From Candidatus Woesearchaeota archaeon (GTDB lineage: Archaea; Nanobdellota; Nanobdellia; UBA10117; ARS21), in contig JABIPN010000035.1 in the NCBI GenBank assembly GCA_018698915.1, positions 1 to 38,813 of the forward strand: DNA of 38,813 nucleotides, read 5' to 3'. This document shows positions 24,482 through 31,601 of the stretch, one piece after another. The notes beneath the pieces were generated by a model, which was not told the origin of the DNA, searched no databases, and worked only from the letters and a program-made list of their open reading frames with translations. The number at the start of each line of letters is the position of its first letter. Positions within the stretch are counted from its first letter, which is position 1. The translations under genes and the position numbers were made by a program.

Positions 24482-24670
24482 ATGAAAATGATAAAATCTT
24501 TCGCAGAGAATTTACTAAATTCAGGACGAGGCTATGTTGAGCTTAGAGATGCAAAAACATTAAGTTTGCCAAAGAGAGCAAATAAATTGTATGATCTTGA
24601 ACCACATCAAATGAAAGTTCGAGAAGTTGAGCAAATTTTTGGAGAAGCCTTACGAGGTTTGAATTACTAA
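24482..24670 (+). CDS. Small protein of unknown function
   Basis: 62 residues, helical and basic (FAENLLNSGRGYVELRDAKT). CTTATAATT about 27 nt upstream gives a leaderless start. The stop overlaps the next ATG (TAATG), so the two tiny genes are probably translated together. They sit between the two clamp-loader genes. No family. Confidence 0.6.
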   Translation: MKMIKSFAENLLNSGRGYVELRDAKTLSLPKRANKLYDLEPHQMKVREVEQIFGEALRGLNY

Positions 24671-24852
24671 TGGTAACAGTTAATCAAATTTTAGCTTTTG
24701 CCAGTCTAAATCGAGACGCATTTACCGAAGTTGTTAAACTTGCCGATGAAAAGGAAGATGATGTGTTGTTGGAACTTCTAGAAGAAAAAACTCAAGAAAT
24801 TATTACTTTACGAAAACAAATCATATTATTGATGAATAAAATTAATAGTTGA
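24670..24852 (+). CDS. Small helical protein of unknown function
   Basis: 60 residues; helical, acidic centre (EKEDDVLLELLEEKTQEIITLRKQI), possibly a coiled coil. Its ATG overlaps the TAA of the upstream 62-residue gene. It ends 45 nt before RFC large subunit. No family; a dimerising or partner role is an inference from the coil. Confidence 0.55.
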   Translation: MVTVNQILAFASLNRDAFTEVVKLADEKEDDVLLELLEEKTQEIITLRKQIILLMNKINS

Positions 24853-24897
24853 TTCCTCCAGCTATATTTATTTAAATCTCTATTTGAAGATTTACTT

Positions 24898-26058
24898 ATG
24901 CTTATTAAGAAATATGTTCCAAAAAAACTTTCTGAAATTATTGGACAATATGGTGGAATTGTTAAACTTTCCAGATTTGTAAAGGGTAGAAAGAAAAATG
25001 CTGTAATAATTTATGGACATACAGGAATTGGAAAGACTCTTGCTGCACGAGTTTTTGCTTCAGAACACGAGTTTGAATTGTTTGAAATACCTCCTTCGAG
25101 CTCAAGAGTAAAAAAAGAAATTATATCAAATCTAAGTGTTGCAACCCAACAACCGTCTTTATTTGGAAATAAAAAAATAATTTTAATTGATGAGATGGAA
25201 TCGTTCTTTATAGGGGATAGAAAAGGCGTACGAGATTTAATTGAAATAATAAAAAAATCAAAATATCCCATAATTTTTACATCTAATGATCCTTGGAATT
25301 CAAAATTTAGAACACTTAGAAAATATTGTGAGATGATTGAATTTGATAATATTGAGTGGAAACATATTGAAAAATATCTTAAGAAGATTTGTGAGTCTGA
25401 ATTAGTTGATGTTGAACCTGCAGTATTAAAGAAACTTGCGGCCAGGGCACAAGGAGATGTTCGTTCAGCAGTTATGGATTTAGATGTTCTTCTTAAAGAT
25501 AAGGATAAAATTACAAATGAAGATTTATTTGATTTATTTAGAGAACGAGAGGAAAATATATTTTATGCGGTTAAGATGGTTTTGAAATCATTTGATTCAA
25601 AAGTTGCACTAAATTCATTCAAGAGTGTTAAGATAGATGCTTCTGAGTTTTTGATGTGGCTTGATCAAAATATGTATCGAGAATATATGGATACATTTTC
25701 TTTAAAATATGGATATGATAATATTGTATTAAGTGATAAATTTAATCGCAGAATTTCAGCCACTCAAAATTGGGAATTAGCTTACTATTCCGGTTTTTTT
25801 ACTTCAGTAGGAGTTCAACAAGCAAAGACTCAAGTTACTCAGAACATTTCTAGATATACTCGTCCTGAAATGCTCATGAAAATATTTGCACTTGCTTCTA
25901 AAAGAAAAAAGGCAAGAGGAATATCTCAACAAGTTTCAGGAAAGTTACATGCATCATCTTCTGCGCTTATGAGAGATTTTTATCCATATTTTAATTTCAT
26001 TCTTGAGAAGAACCCTGAAATGGGTAAGGGGTTAACTGCTTATTTGGAATCAGAGTAG
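24898..26058 (+). CDS. rfcL: Replication factor C large subunit, short form
   Basis: 386 residues. LIKKYVPKKLSEIIGQ, Walker A GHTGIGKT (40-47), Walker B IILIDEMES, sensor FTSNDPW, then the collar domain with FFTSVGVQQAK. Typical archaeal RFC-L proteins run to about 470-500 residues and end in a PCNA-interacting peptide; this one ends GKGLTAYLESE with no such motif. The 3' end overlaps the convergent broken GNAT gene by 9 nt. Confidence 0.92.
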   Translation: MLIKKYVPKKLSEIIGQYGGIVKLSRFVKGRKKNAVIIYGHTGIGKTLAARVFASEHEFELFEIPPSSSRVKKEIISNLSVATQQPSLFGNKKIILIDEMESFFIGDRKGVRDLIEIIKKSKYPIIFTSNDPWNSKFRTLRKYCEMIEFDNIEWKHIEKYLKKICESELVDVEPAVLKKLAARAQGDVRSAVMDLDVLLKDKDKITNEDLFDLFREREENIFYAVKMVLKSFDSKVALNSFKSVKIDASEFLMWLDQNMYREYMDTFSLKYGYDNIVLSDKFNRRISATQNWELAYYSGFFTSVGVQQAKTQVTQNISRYTRPEMLMKIFALASKRKKARGISQQVSGKLHASSSALMRDFYPYFNFILEKNPEMGKGLTAYLESE

Positions 26059-26508
26059 TTTTTTCATTGGTTGGAATTTTACAGGTAAATTTTTCCAACT
26101 TCGTATTCCTGTTGTTTTCTTGAATCCCAATCTTTTGTAAAATGGAATAGCAAATAATGAAGACTTTATGTGAATTGAAGTGTTATATTTTCTAGCATTC
26201 TTTTCGAAGGTCTTATACAATTTTGTTGCAACTCCTTTTCGTTGATGTTTTGGATCTACAAATAATGATCCAAGTTTATTTCCATGACCTCTTAATACTC
26301 AAATTATTTGCCCATTTTCTTCGGCTACAAGTTTAAATGTAGGTCTAATGAACATAGCGAGATTTCGTTTTTTAGTCAAATCAAATCTATCAACATACAT
26401 TTGTGTTGCTTTCTTTGTTCCTTCATGTTTGTTATTAATTAAATATACTTTCTTGCTAAGTTTTGCAGATTTTTCGTAGTCTTTTTGTTGCATTTTCCGA
26501 ATCTTCAT
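26050..26508 (-). pseudogene. GNAT acetyltransferase interrupted by an in-frame TGA
   Basis: The first 69 codons (from ATG 26508) read MKIRKMQQKDYEKSAKLSKK...EENGQII, then TGA (26301-26299). The same frame continues VLRGHGNKLGSLFVDPKHQRKGVATKLYKTF... to a TGA at 26052-26050, giving a 153-codon GNAT. VDPKHQRKGVATKL is the acetyl-CoA-binding motif. The TGA sits where GNATs usually have Gly (GQIIG), one base from GGA. Several other genes in the window use TGA as a normal stop, so recoding is unlikely. Either a recent pseudogene or a sequencing error. Confidence 0.7.
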
Positions 26509-26527
26509 ATTGAATTATATTTTGAAA

Positions 26528-26536
26528 CTATATAAT
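26528..26536. promoter_or_regulatory. TATA element for SRP RNA, probably shared with the divergent GNAT gene
   Basis: ACTATATAA at about 26528-26536 is nearly symmetric. Plus-strand use places the SRP RNA start near 26559-26561. Minus-strand use places the GNAT start about 24 nt away at 26508. No other good box fits either gene. Confidence 0.45.
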
Positions 26537-26560
26537 CGTAATCCTTTTAAACCAAGATTT

Positions 26561-26835
26561 AGGGGCTTTATTGGGCTAGACAGGCCGGGTAAGCGCGGCT
26601 GTTATCTTGTATGCTAAGATGTCGAAGCTTGAAGGGCGGCATGGATGGTATGTTTTGTCCCTGACGTGTGACGTCGAAGCGTTGCCTCCTCTGGCGATTA
26701 AAGATGAGAACCTGGTCAGACGGGGAACCGAGCAGCCATAATTATGTTTATTTGTGCTTTGGAGTAGCGGCGCGGAGTTGTTCGTCAGTAAGACTTTGCA
26801 TTTTTGAAATGTCCACCTTCAAGTGTGCCCTTTAT
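26561..26835 (+). ncRNA. Archaeal signal recognition particle RNA (7S RNA)
   Basis: About 275 nt. The S-domain helix 8 signature GGTCAG...GGGGAACC...AGCAGCC occurs at about 26714-26737. The 5' region GGGCTAGACAGGCCGGG matches helices 3/4 of archaeal 7S RNA. CTTGAAGG (about 26629-26636) pairs with CCTTCAAG (about 26816-26823), and the 5' AGGGGC (26561-26566) pairs with GTGCCCT (26825-26831), closing the rod. It targets SRP54/SRP19 client ribosomes to the membrane, fitting the many exported proteins here. Exact 3' end uncertain. Confidence 0.88.
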
Positions 26836-26884
26836 ATTCTCAAATCATATAAACATTTTAATACGTAAGGCTGTTTTCTAAATT

Positions 26885-27217
26885 ATGAGTTATAAAATTG
26901 GAAGCGATGGAATTTTTCCATATATTAAGCTAGGTGATTACACAGTTCATATTATGACAAATCTTGATTTGGAACTAGATAAGGAGATGGATATACATAT
27001 TGTTACAGGAAATGTTTGTCCATTTACGCGTCAAAATATTCCTCAAAAAGACTTGATAGATTTAATTAAGAATGGAGAAATTTATGGGCAATTATTTAAT
27101 GCTGAATTAGTGACTCTTATTGAACAAAATCAAAATAAACTTCTACATTTTATTGAAAATCATGATGATTATATGAGAGGTAAACCTTATCCAGACTATG
27201 AAAGTATCGAGGGATGA
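26885..27217 (+). CDS. Conserved small protein of unknown function
   Basis: 110 residues, soluble, mixed alpha/beta (YTVHIMTNLDLELDKEMDIHIV, NGEIYGQLFNAELVTLIEQN). One Cys in GNVCPFTRQNIP. A TTTTAATAC box about 26 nt upstream suggests a leaderless start right after the SRP RNA. No family recognised. Confidence 0.65.
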   Translation: MSYKIGSDGIFPYIKLGDYTVHIMTNLDLELDKEMDIHIVTGNVCPFTRQNIPQKDLIDLIKNGEIYGQLFNAELVTLIEQNQNKLLHFIENHDDYMRGKPYPDYESIEG

Positions 27218-27302
27218 TTTGATAAATTTTGGAAACTCAAAGTATTTGATTCATATTTCTATAATTATTGCAGTTATTTGGGTTTTATTTTTTAGAAGCT
27301 AA
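27198..27302 (+). CDS. Candidate 34-residue single-pass membrane peptide
   Basis: ATG at 27198 reads MKVSRDDLINFGNSK followed by one hydrophobic helix (YLIHISIIIAVIWVLFF) and stops at 27302. It overlaps the end of the upstream gene by 20 nt and the end of the convergent HAD gene by 4 nt. Small size and helix resemble archaeal tail-anchored peptides such as Sec61-beta, but no family motif is present. May be chance. Confidence 0.35.
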   Translation: MKVSRDDLINFGNSKYLIHISIIIAVIWVLFFRS

Positions 27303-27848
27303 ATATAATTTAAAAGTTCACTCATTTTATTTATTTTTCTTTTAATTCTCTTTGTTGCCGGATGTTTCTCATATTTTGTTTCAATTAGAACGCCCGCTAT
27401 TCCAACATTTAGCGCAGATTTTATATCCCATTTATAACTATCACCCACCATTAGAGCTTTGTTCTTTGGAATTCCACGTTCTTGTAGAATTCTTAGCATG
27501 AACTCTCCTTTAGAACCATGATACTCTCTGGTTGCATGTACTTCGTCAAAAAGATCACCTAACTGAAAATGTTTAACTCGTCCCTTAATTGAGATATCTG
27601 CTTCTTTAGGAGGATAAGGGTTGGTTGATAGTACAACTAATATTATATTTAACTTTTTTAGTTTTTTCAAAGTGGAAAGCACCGTTGGTATCAACATTTG
27701 ATGTTTGACTGCCCTTCCCGCTTCAAATGATGTTATTGTTTTTTTTAGTTATAGGATCTCTGTATAACCAAACGGGGTGCTCCTTGTATTTAGTTTTCTT
27801 TGGATACCAAAGAGTTCCATCACCATCAAAGAAAATTATTTTTTTCAT
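27299..27848 (-). pseudogene. HAD-superfamily hydrolase split by a frameshift in an A8 run
   Basis: ATG 27848 starts MKKIIFFDGDGTLWYPKK (motif I) and stops after 40 codons. Removing one A from the run of eight (27739-27746) joins it to the downstream frame reading TITSFEAGRAV...VLSTNP (motif II), HGSKGEF (Lys motif) and MVGDSYKWDIKSA (motif III, GDxxxxD). The joined product is about 182 residues, a normal small HAD phosphatase. A TTTATATA box lies about 24 nt upstream, right after tRNA-Ser. The cause may be a homopolymer sequencing error, a true mutation or programmed slippage. Confidence 0.75.
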
Positions 27849-27881
27849 AGTAGAATAATATTTCACTATATAAAATTGTAA

Positions 27882-27964
27882 CGCCAAGAGTGGGATTTGA
27901 ACCCACGACCCCCGAAGGGACAGGATTTCCAATCCTGCGCAATACCAGGCTATGCGACCTTGGC
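27882..27964 (-). tRNA. tRNA-Ser (anticodon GGA)
   Basis: 83 nt with long variable arm (CCC TTCG GGG). Acceptor GCCAAGG/TCTTGGC (one G-U) with discriminator G, as expected for serine. Anticodon stem CAGGA/TCCTG is perfect; loop TTGGAAA gives anticodon GGA. T stem GTGGG/CCCAC. No TATA box fits its 5' end, so it is probably processed from the tRNA-Phe transcript through the 65-nt spacer. Confidence 0.94.
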
Positions 27965-27975
27965 AAATATTGAAT

Positions 27976-28026
27976 GCCTTCTCTCCTCGGGGTTTGTGAG
28001 GGTTGCCGAAGCAACTGAGAGAAGGC
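27976..28026 (-). ncRNA. Structured spacer RNA between tRNA-Phe and tRNA-Ser
   Basis: A perfect 10-bp closing stem GCCTTCTCTC / GAGAGAAGGC (27976-27985 with 28017-28026) encloses, in the minus-strand RNA, a hairpin GTTGC-TTCG-GCAAC (28015-28002), a very stable cUUCGg tetraloop, and a second arm CTC...GAG around ACAAACCCC. Together they look like a three-way junction. It lies exactly between two tRNAs and may be a processing signal or a small stable RNA. Not matched to a known family. Confidence 0.5.
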
Positions 28027-28029
28027 TAA

Positions 28030-28103
28030 TGGGATTGGCCGGATTTGAACCAGCGACCTTCCGATCTTCAGTCGGGCGCTCTCCCAGGCTGAGCTACAAT
28101 CCC
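28030..28103 (-). tRNA. tRNA-Phe (anticodon GAA)
   Basis: 74 nt. Acceptor GGGATTG/CAATCCC with discriminator A; D stem GCTC/GAGC; loop CTGAAGA with anticodon GAA; 5-nt variable loop AGGTC; T stem GCTGG/CCGGC. The anticodon stem CCCGA/TCGGA has a C27-A43 mismatch (plus bases 28076 and 28060). A CTTATAAATC box (about 28123-28132) lies 25 nt upstream. Confidence 0.94.
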
Positions 28104-28182
28104 ATCTTGAATCTCCGTCTGAGAGATTTATAAGTGTTTTTGTTAAGGTAATTTATTTATATGTTGAATCTGTTGTAAGTTT

Positions 28183-30873
28183 ATGTCTAACAAGCCATGG
28201 CACACATTTTCAGATAGTAATATTTATACTGAGTTGAAAACATCTAAAGATGGAATAAATTCAGCTGAGGCCACTGAACGAATAAAGACATATGGTTTGA
28301 ATGAGCTTACAAAAAAGAAAGAAAATACTGCACTCAAAATTCTTATTGGACAATTCAAATCATTTTTAGTTGGATTATTAGTTATTGCAATGATTGTTTC
28401 CTATTTAATTGGTGAACATATTGATGCTTATGTTATTGGAATAATTGTGATTTTGAATGCTTTGTTAGGATTTATACAAGAGTATCGAGCAGATAAAGCT
28501 GTTGAGTCTTTGAAGAAACTTTCTGCACCAAAAGCACACGTAATGCGTGAAGGCAGAGTACAAGAAATTGATGCTACACAAGTTGTCCCAGGAGATATTT
28601 TAGTTCTTGCTGAAGGAGACAGAATTCCTGCTGATGCTCGATTAATTGAGGCTATGAGTCTTGAAGTTAATGAATCTGCACTTACTGGTGAATCTACTTC
28701 TTCAGTGAAACAAACCGAAATTTTGACTGATGCTAGTTTAACTATTGGTGATCGTAAGAATATGGTTTTTATGAATACCATAATTACTCGAGGGCGAGGT
28801 ACTGCAGTAGTTATTGGAACTGGAATGACTACCGAAATTGGATTAATTGCAAAGAGTATTTCAGAACAAAAAACACCAGAGACTCCATTACAGAAAAAAT
28901 TAGGAATTGTTGCTAAGAATCTTGGAATTGCCGCCTTAGCTATTTCTGCTGCAGTTTTTGGACTCGGAATTTTCAGAGGTGAAGAAATAATTGAAATGTT
29001 CACTGCGGCAGTTTCTTTAGCAGTTGCCGCAGTTCCAGAAGGTTTGCCGGCAGTAGTAACCATTACTTTGGCTTTAGGATTAAAACGAATGGCGAGTGCA
29101 AATGCACTAATTAGAAAATTACCTGTTGTTGAAACTCTCGGAAGTGCAACAGTTATTTGTTCTGACAAGACTGGGACTTTAACAAAGAATGAAATGACTG
29201 TTCAACAAATTTATACTTCAGAAAATTTAATTTCAATTTCAGGACTCGGATATGATCCTGAAGGAGAATTTACTTTAGATTCTAAGAAAATCAATTTATC
29301 AGATTCAAAGAGTTTAGATTTAACTTTAAGAGCCGGAACTATGTGTACTACTGCTAATTTGTATCACGACAATGATAAAGGTTGGTATATTAATGGTGAT
29401 CCAACTGAAGGTGCGTTAATTGTATCTGCTCAAAAGAGTGGAATGATTAAGGATGCAATGGTTAAACAACATAAACATATTTCAGAATTACCTTTCGATT
29501 CAAATCGAAAGATGATGTCAGTTATTTATGAATTAAGAGAAAAACGTATTGCCTATATTAAAGGTGCACCTGAAATATTTTTGGGAAAAGCCAGTCATTT
29601 CTATACTGATAATGGAGTTAAGAAATTAACTTCAGAAGATAAAGAAGAAATTCATAAAGTTTTAGAAGCTATGTCTAGCAAGGCATTAAGAGTTTTAGCA
29701 GTAGGTTACAAATATCTACCTGAGAAGGATAAATATACTGAAGAAGAAGTTGAGAATGATATTGTTTTTGTTGGACTTCAAGCAATGATTGATCCAGAAC
29801 GTACTGAAGCAAAGGCTGCAATCGAAACATGTACTCGTGCAGGAATCCGTACAATTATGATAACTGGAGATCACGGAAGTACTGCTTCAGCGATTGCTAA
29901 AAATCTTGGTATTTTAACTGAAGGAGGAAAAGTTATTACTGGAAAGGAATTGGATTTGATGTCTGATAAAGATTTAGAGCTTGCAGTAAAATCAACACGC
30001 GTATTTGCCAGAGTTTCTCCCGAACATAAATTAAAAATTGTTTATGCTCTTAAGAAGAATGGAAATATTGTTGCAATGACGGGTGACGGAGTGAATGATG
30101 CGCCAGCATTAAAGGCAGCAGATATTGGTGTGGCAATGGGCATTAATGGAACAGATGTTGCAAAGGATTCCGCAGATATGGTGTTGGCTGATGATAATTT
30201 TGCATCAATTGTAGCTGCGGTTGAAGAAGGTAGAGGAATATTTGATAATATTCGACATTTCATAAGATATTTACTTTCAAGTAATATTGGCGAAGTTATG
30301 GCAATATTTGTTGCAATGCTTATAGGATTACCTTTACCTTTGATTGCTGTCCAAATTCTTTTGATGAATCTACTAACTGATGGTTTACCTGCCTTGGCAC
30401 TCGGAGTTGATCCACCAGTTCCGAAGATTATGGAACGTCCTCCACGAGATCCAAGAGAAGGCGCAATTACAAAAGAGACTTGGATGTTTTCAATAGTTGT
30501 TGGTTTAACTATGATGATTGGGACAGTAGGTATTTTTTGGGCAAACTTAGATGCGGGTTTGAATTATGCGCGAACTTTGGCGTTTACAACAATTGTAATG
30601 TTTCAAATGTTTAATATATTCAATGCGCGAGCAGTCAAATCAATTCTCAAAGATACGCATGCAATATTGAATAACAAAGCATTACTTTTGGCAATATTTG
30701 GTTCAGTAGTGTTACAAGTTTTGATAGTACATACACCTCTTCTTCAAGGTTATTTTGAAACTGTATCTCTTTCATTAATGGATTGGGTTGCGGCAGTTGG
30801 TGTCGGATTTAGTGTAATTGTAGTTATTGAACTCAAAAAGCTTCTGACTGTTCAAAAGAGTTTTAAAGCTTAG
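28183..30873 (+). CDS. P-type Ca2+-transporting ATPase
   Basis: 896 residues, full P2A length. TGES at 168-171 (actuator); PEGLPA at about 285 in M4; phosphorylated Asp in DKTGT at 328-332; nucleotide-binding KGAPE; GDGVNDAPALKAADIG from about 634; M6 motif NLLTDGLPALALG with the Asn, Thr, Asp of SERCA-type Ca2+ sites. Exports Ca2+ from the cytoplasm, which would also keep Ca2+ available for Asp-rich surface repeats. A TTTATATG box lies 27 nt upstream of the ATG. Followed 15 nt later by an FKBP gene. Confidence 0.95.
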   Translation: MSNKPWHTFSDSNIYTELKTSKDGINSAEATERIKTYGLNELTKKKENTALKILIGQFKSFLVGLLVIAMIVSYLIGEHIDAYVIGIIVILNALLGFIQEYRADKAVESLKKLSAPKAHVMREGRVQEIDATQVVPGDILVLAEGDRIPADARLIEAMSLEVNESALTGESTSSVKQTEILTDASLTIGDRKNMVFMNTIITRGRGTAVVIGTGMTTEIGLIAKSISEQKTPETPLQKKLGIVAKNLGIAALAISAAVFGLGIFRGEEIIEMFTAAVSLAVAAVPEGLPAVVTITLALGLKRMASANALIRKLPVVETLGSATVICSDKTGTLTKNEMTVQQIYTSENLISISGLGYDPEGEFTLDSKKINLSDSKSLDLTLRAGTMCTTANLYHDNDKGWYINGDPTEGALIVSAQKSGMIKDAMVKQHKHISELPFDSNRKMMSVIYELREKRIAYIKGAPEIFLGKASHFYTDNGVKKLTSEDKEEIHKVLEAMSSKALRVLAVGYKYLPEKDKYTEEEVENDIVFVGLQAMIDPERTEAKAAIETCTRAGIRTIMITGDHGSTASAIAKNLGILTEGGKVITGKELDLMSDKDLELAVKSTRVFARVSPEHKLKIVYALKKNGNIVAMTGDGVNDAPALKAADIGVAMGINGTDVAKDSADMVLADDNFASIVAAVEEGRGIFDNIRHFIRYLLSSNIGEVMAIFVAMLIGLPLPLIAVQILLMNLLTDGLPALALGVDPPVPKIMERPPRDPREGAITKETWMFSIVVGLTMMIGTVGIFWANLDAGLNYARTLAFTTIVMFQMFNIFNARAVKSILKDTHAILNNKALLLAIFGSVVLQVLIVHTPLLQGYFETVSLSLMDWVAAVGVGFSVIVVIELKKLLTVQKSFKA

Positions 30874-30888
30874 TTAGAAGTTTGGTCC

Positions 30889-31542
30889 ATGGTTAAAATC
30901 AAGAAAGGCGATTTAATTGAATTAGATTTTGTTGGGCGAATCAAAGAAACAGGTGAAGTATTTGATTTAACTATAGAATCAATTGCTAAGAAAGAAAATC
31001 TTAAAGGACCTAAAGATTTCAAATATGAACCTATGAAAGCTTTTGTTGGAACTGGGCAACTACTAAAAGGGATAGATAAGAATTTAATTGGATTGGAAGT
31101 TGGAAATGAAAAAGAGTTTGATTTGAAACCAGAAGAAGCTTTTGGAAAGAGAAATCCAAAATTAATACAACTTGTTTCAGCTAATAAGTTGAAGAAACAC
31201 AATCTTAATCCAATTGTTGGAATGCAACTAAATGTTGATGGTAGAGTAGCAGTTGTGCGATCAGTTACAAGTGGAAGAGTAATTCTAGACTTCAATCATC
31301 CATTTTCGGGAAAAGAAGTTCATTATTGGTTAAAACCTGTTAAAGTTATTAGTGATATAAAAGAGAAAGTTGGTAAAGCAATGGAGCTTATTGGGTTTAA
31401 TGCAGATAATCTAACTGTTAAAGAAGGCAAAGTTAATCTTAAATTAGCAAATAAGGATAAGTTGGGCGATAAATTTTTGGAGTTACTTAAGAAACAAATC
31501 AAATCCATGGTACCGGAAGTCAAATCTATTAGTATTTCTTAG
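30889..31542 (+). CDS. FKBP/SlyD-type peptidyl-prolyl isomerase (long, with C-terminal domain)
   Basis: 217 residues. FKBP core KKGDLIELDFVGRIKETGEVFD and VGTGQLLKGIDKNLIGLEVGNEKEF, an IF chaperone insert, VILDFNHPFSGKEVHYWLKPVKV, then an extra about 70-residue domain (IKEKVGKAMELIGFN...LELLKKQIKSMVPEV) found in long archaeal FKBPs. No signal peptide: cytoplasmic folding catalyst. 15 nt after the Ca2+ ATPase, likely co-transcribed. Confidence 0.93.
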   Translation: MVKIKKGDLIELDFVGRIKETGEVFDLTIESIAKKENLKGPKDFKYEPMKAFVGTGQLLKGIDKNLIGLEVGNEKEFDLKPEEAFGKRNPKLIQLVSANKLKKHNLNPIVGMQLNVDGRVAVVRSVTSGRVILDFNHPFSGKEVHYWLKPVKVISDIKEKVGKAMELIGFNADNLTVKEGKVNLKLANKDKLGDKFLELLKKQIKSMVPEVKSISIS

Positions 31543-31601
31543 TGTTCTTTTAAGCGTAATAATGTTTATAAAAATCTGAATGATACCTTAATCAAGCTAG
31601 A

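Noticed and set aside
26299-26301. UGA reassignment to a sense codon
   Set aside because: Several intact genes here end in TGA and tryptophan is encoded by TGG, so an ordinary stop is the simpler reading.
26668-26868. Open frame on the plus strand within the SRP RNA
   Set aside because: The region is explained by the SRP RNA helices; the translated product is not protein-like.
27965-28029. Split-tRNA halves as in Nanoarchaeum
   Set aside because: Both flanking tRNAs are complete with all four arms; the spacer structure has no tRNA arms.
28428-29168. A long minus-strand open frame inside the Ca2+ ATPase gene
   Set aside because: It is the antisense shadow of a strongly conserved gene and has no promoter or family features.
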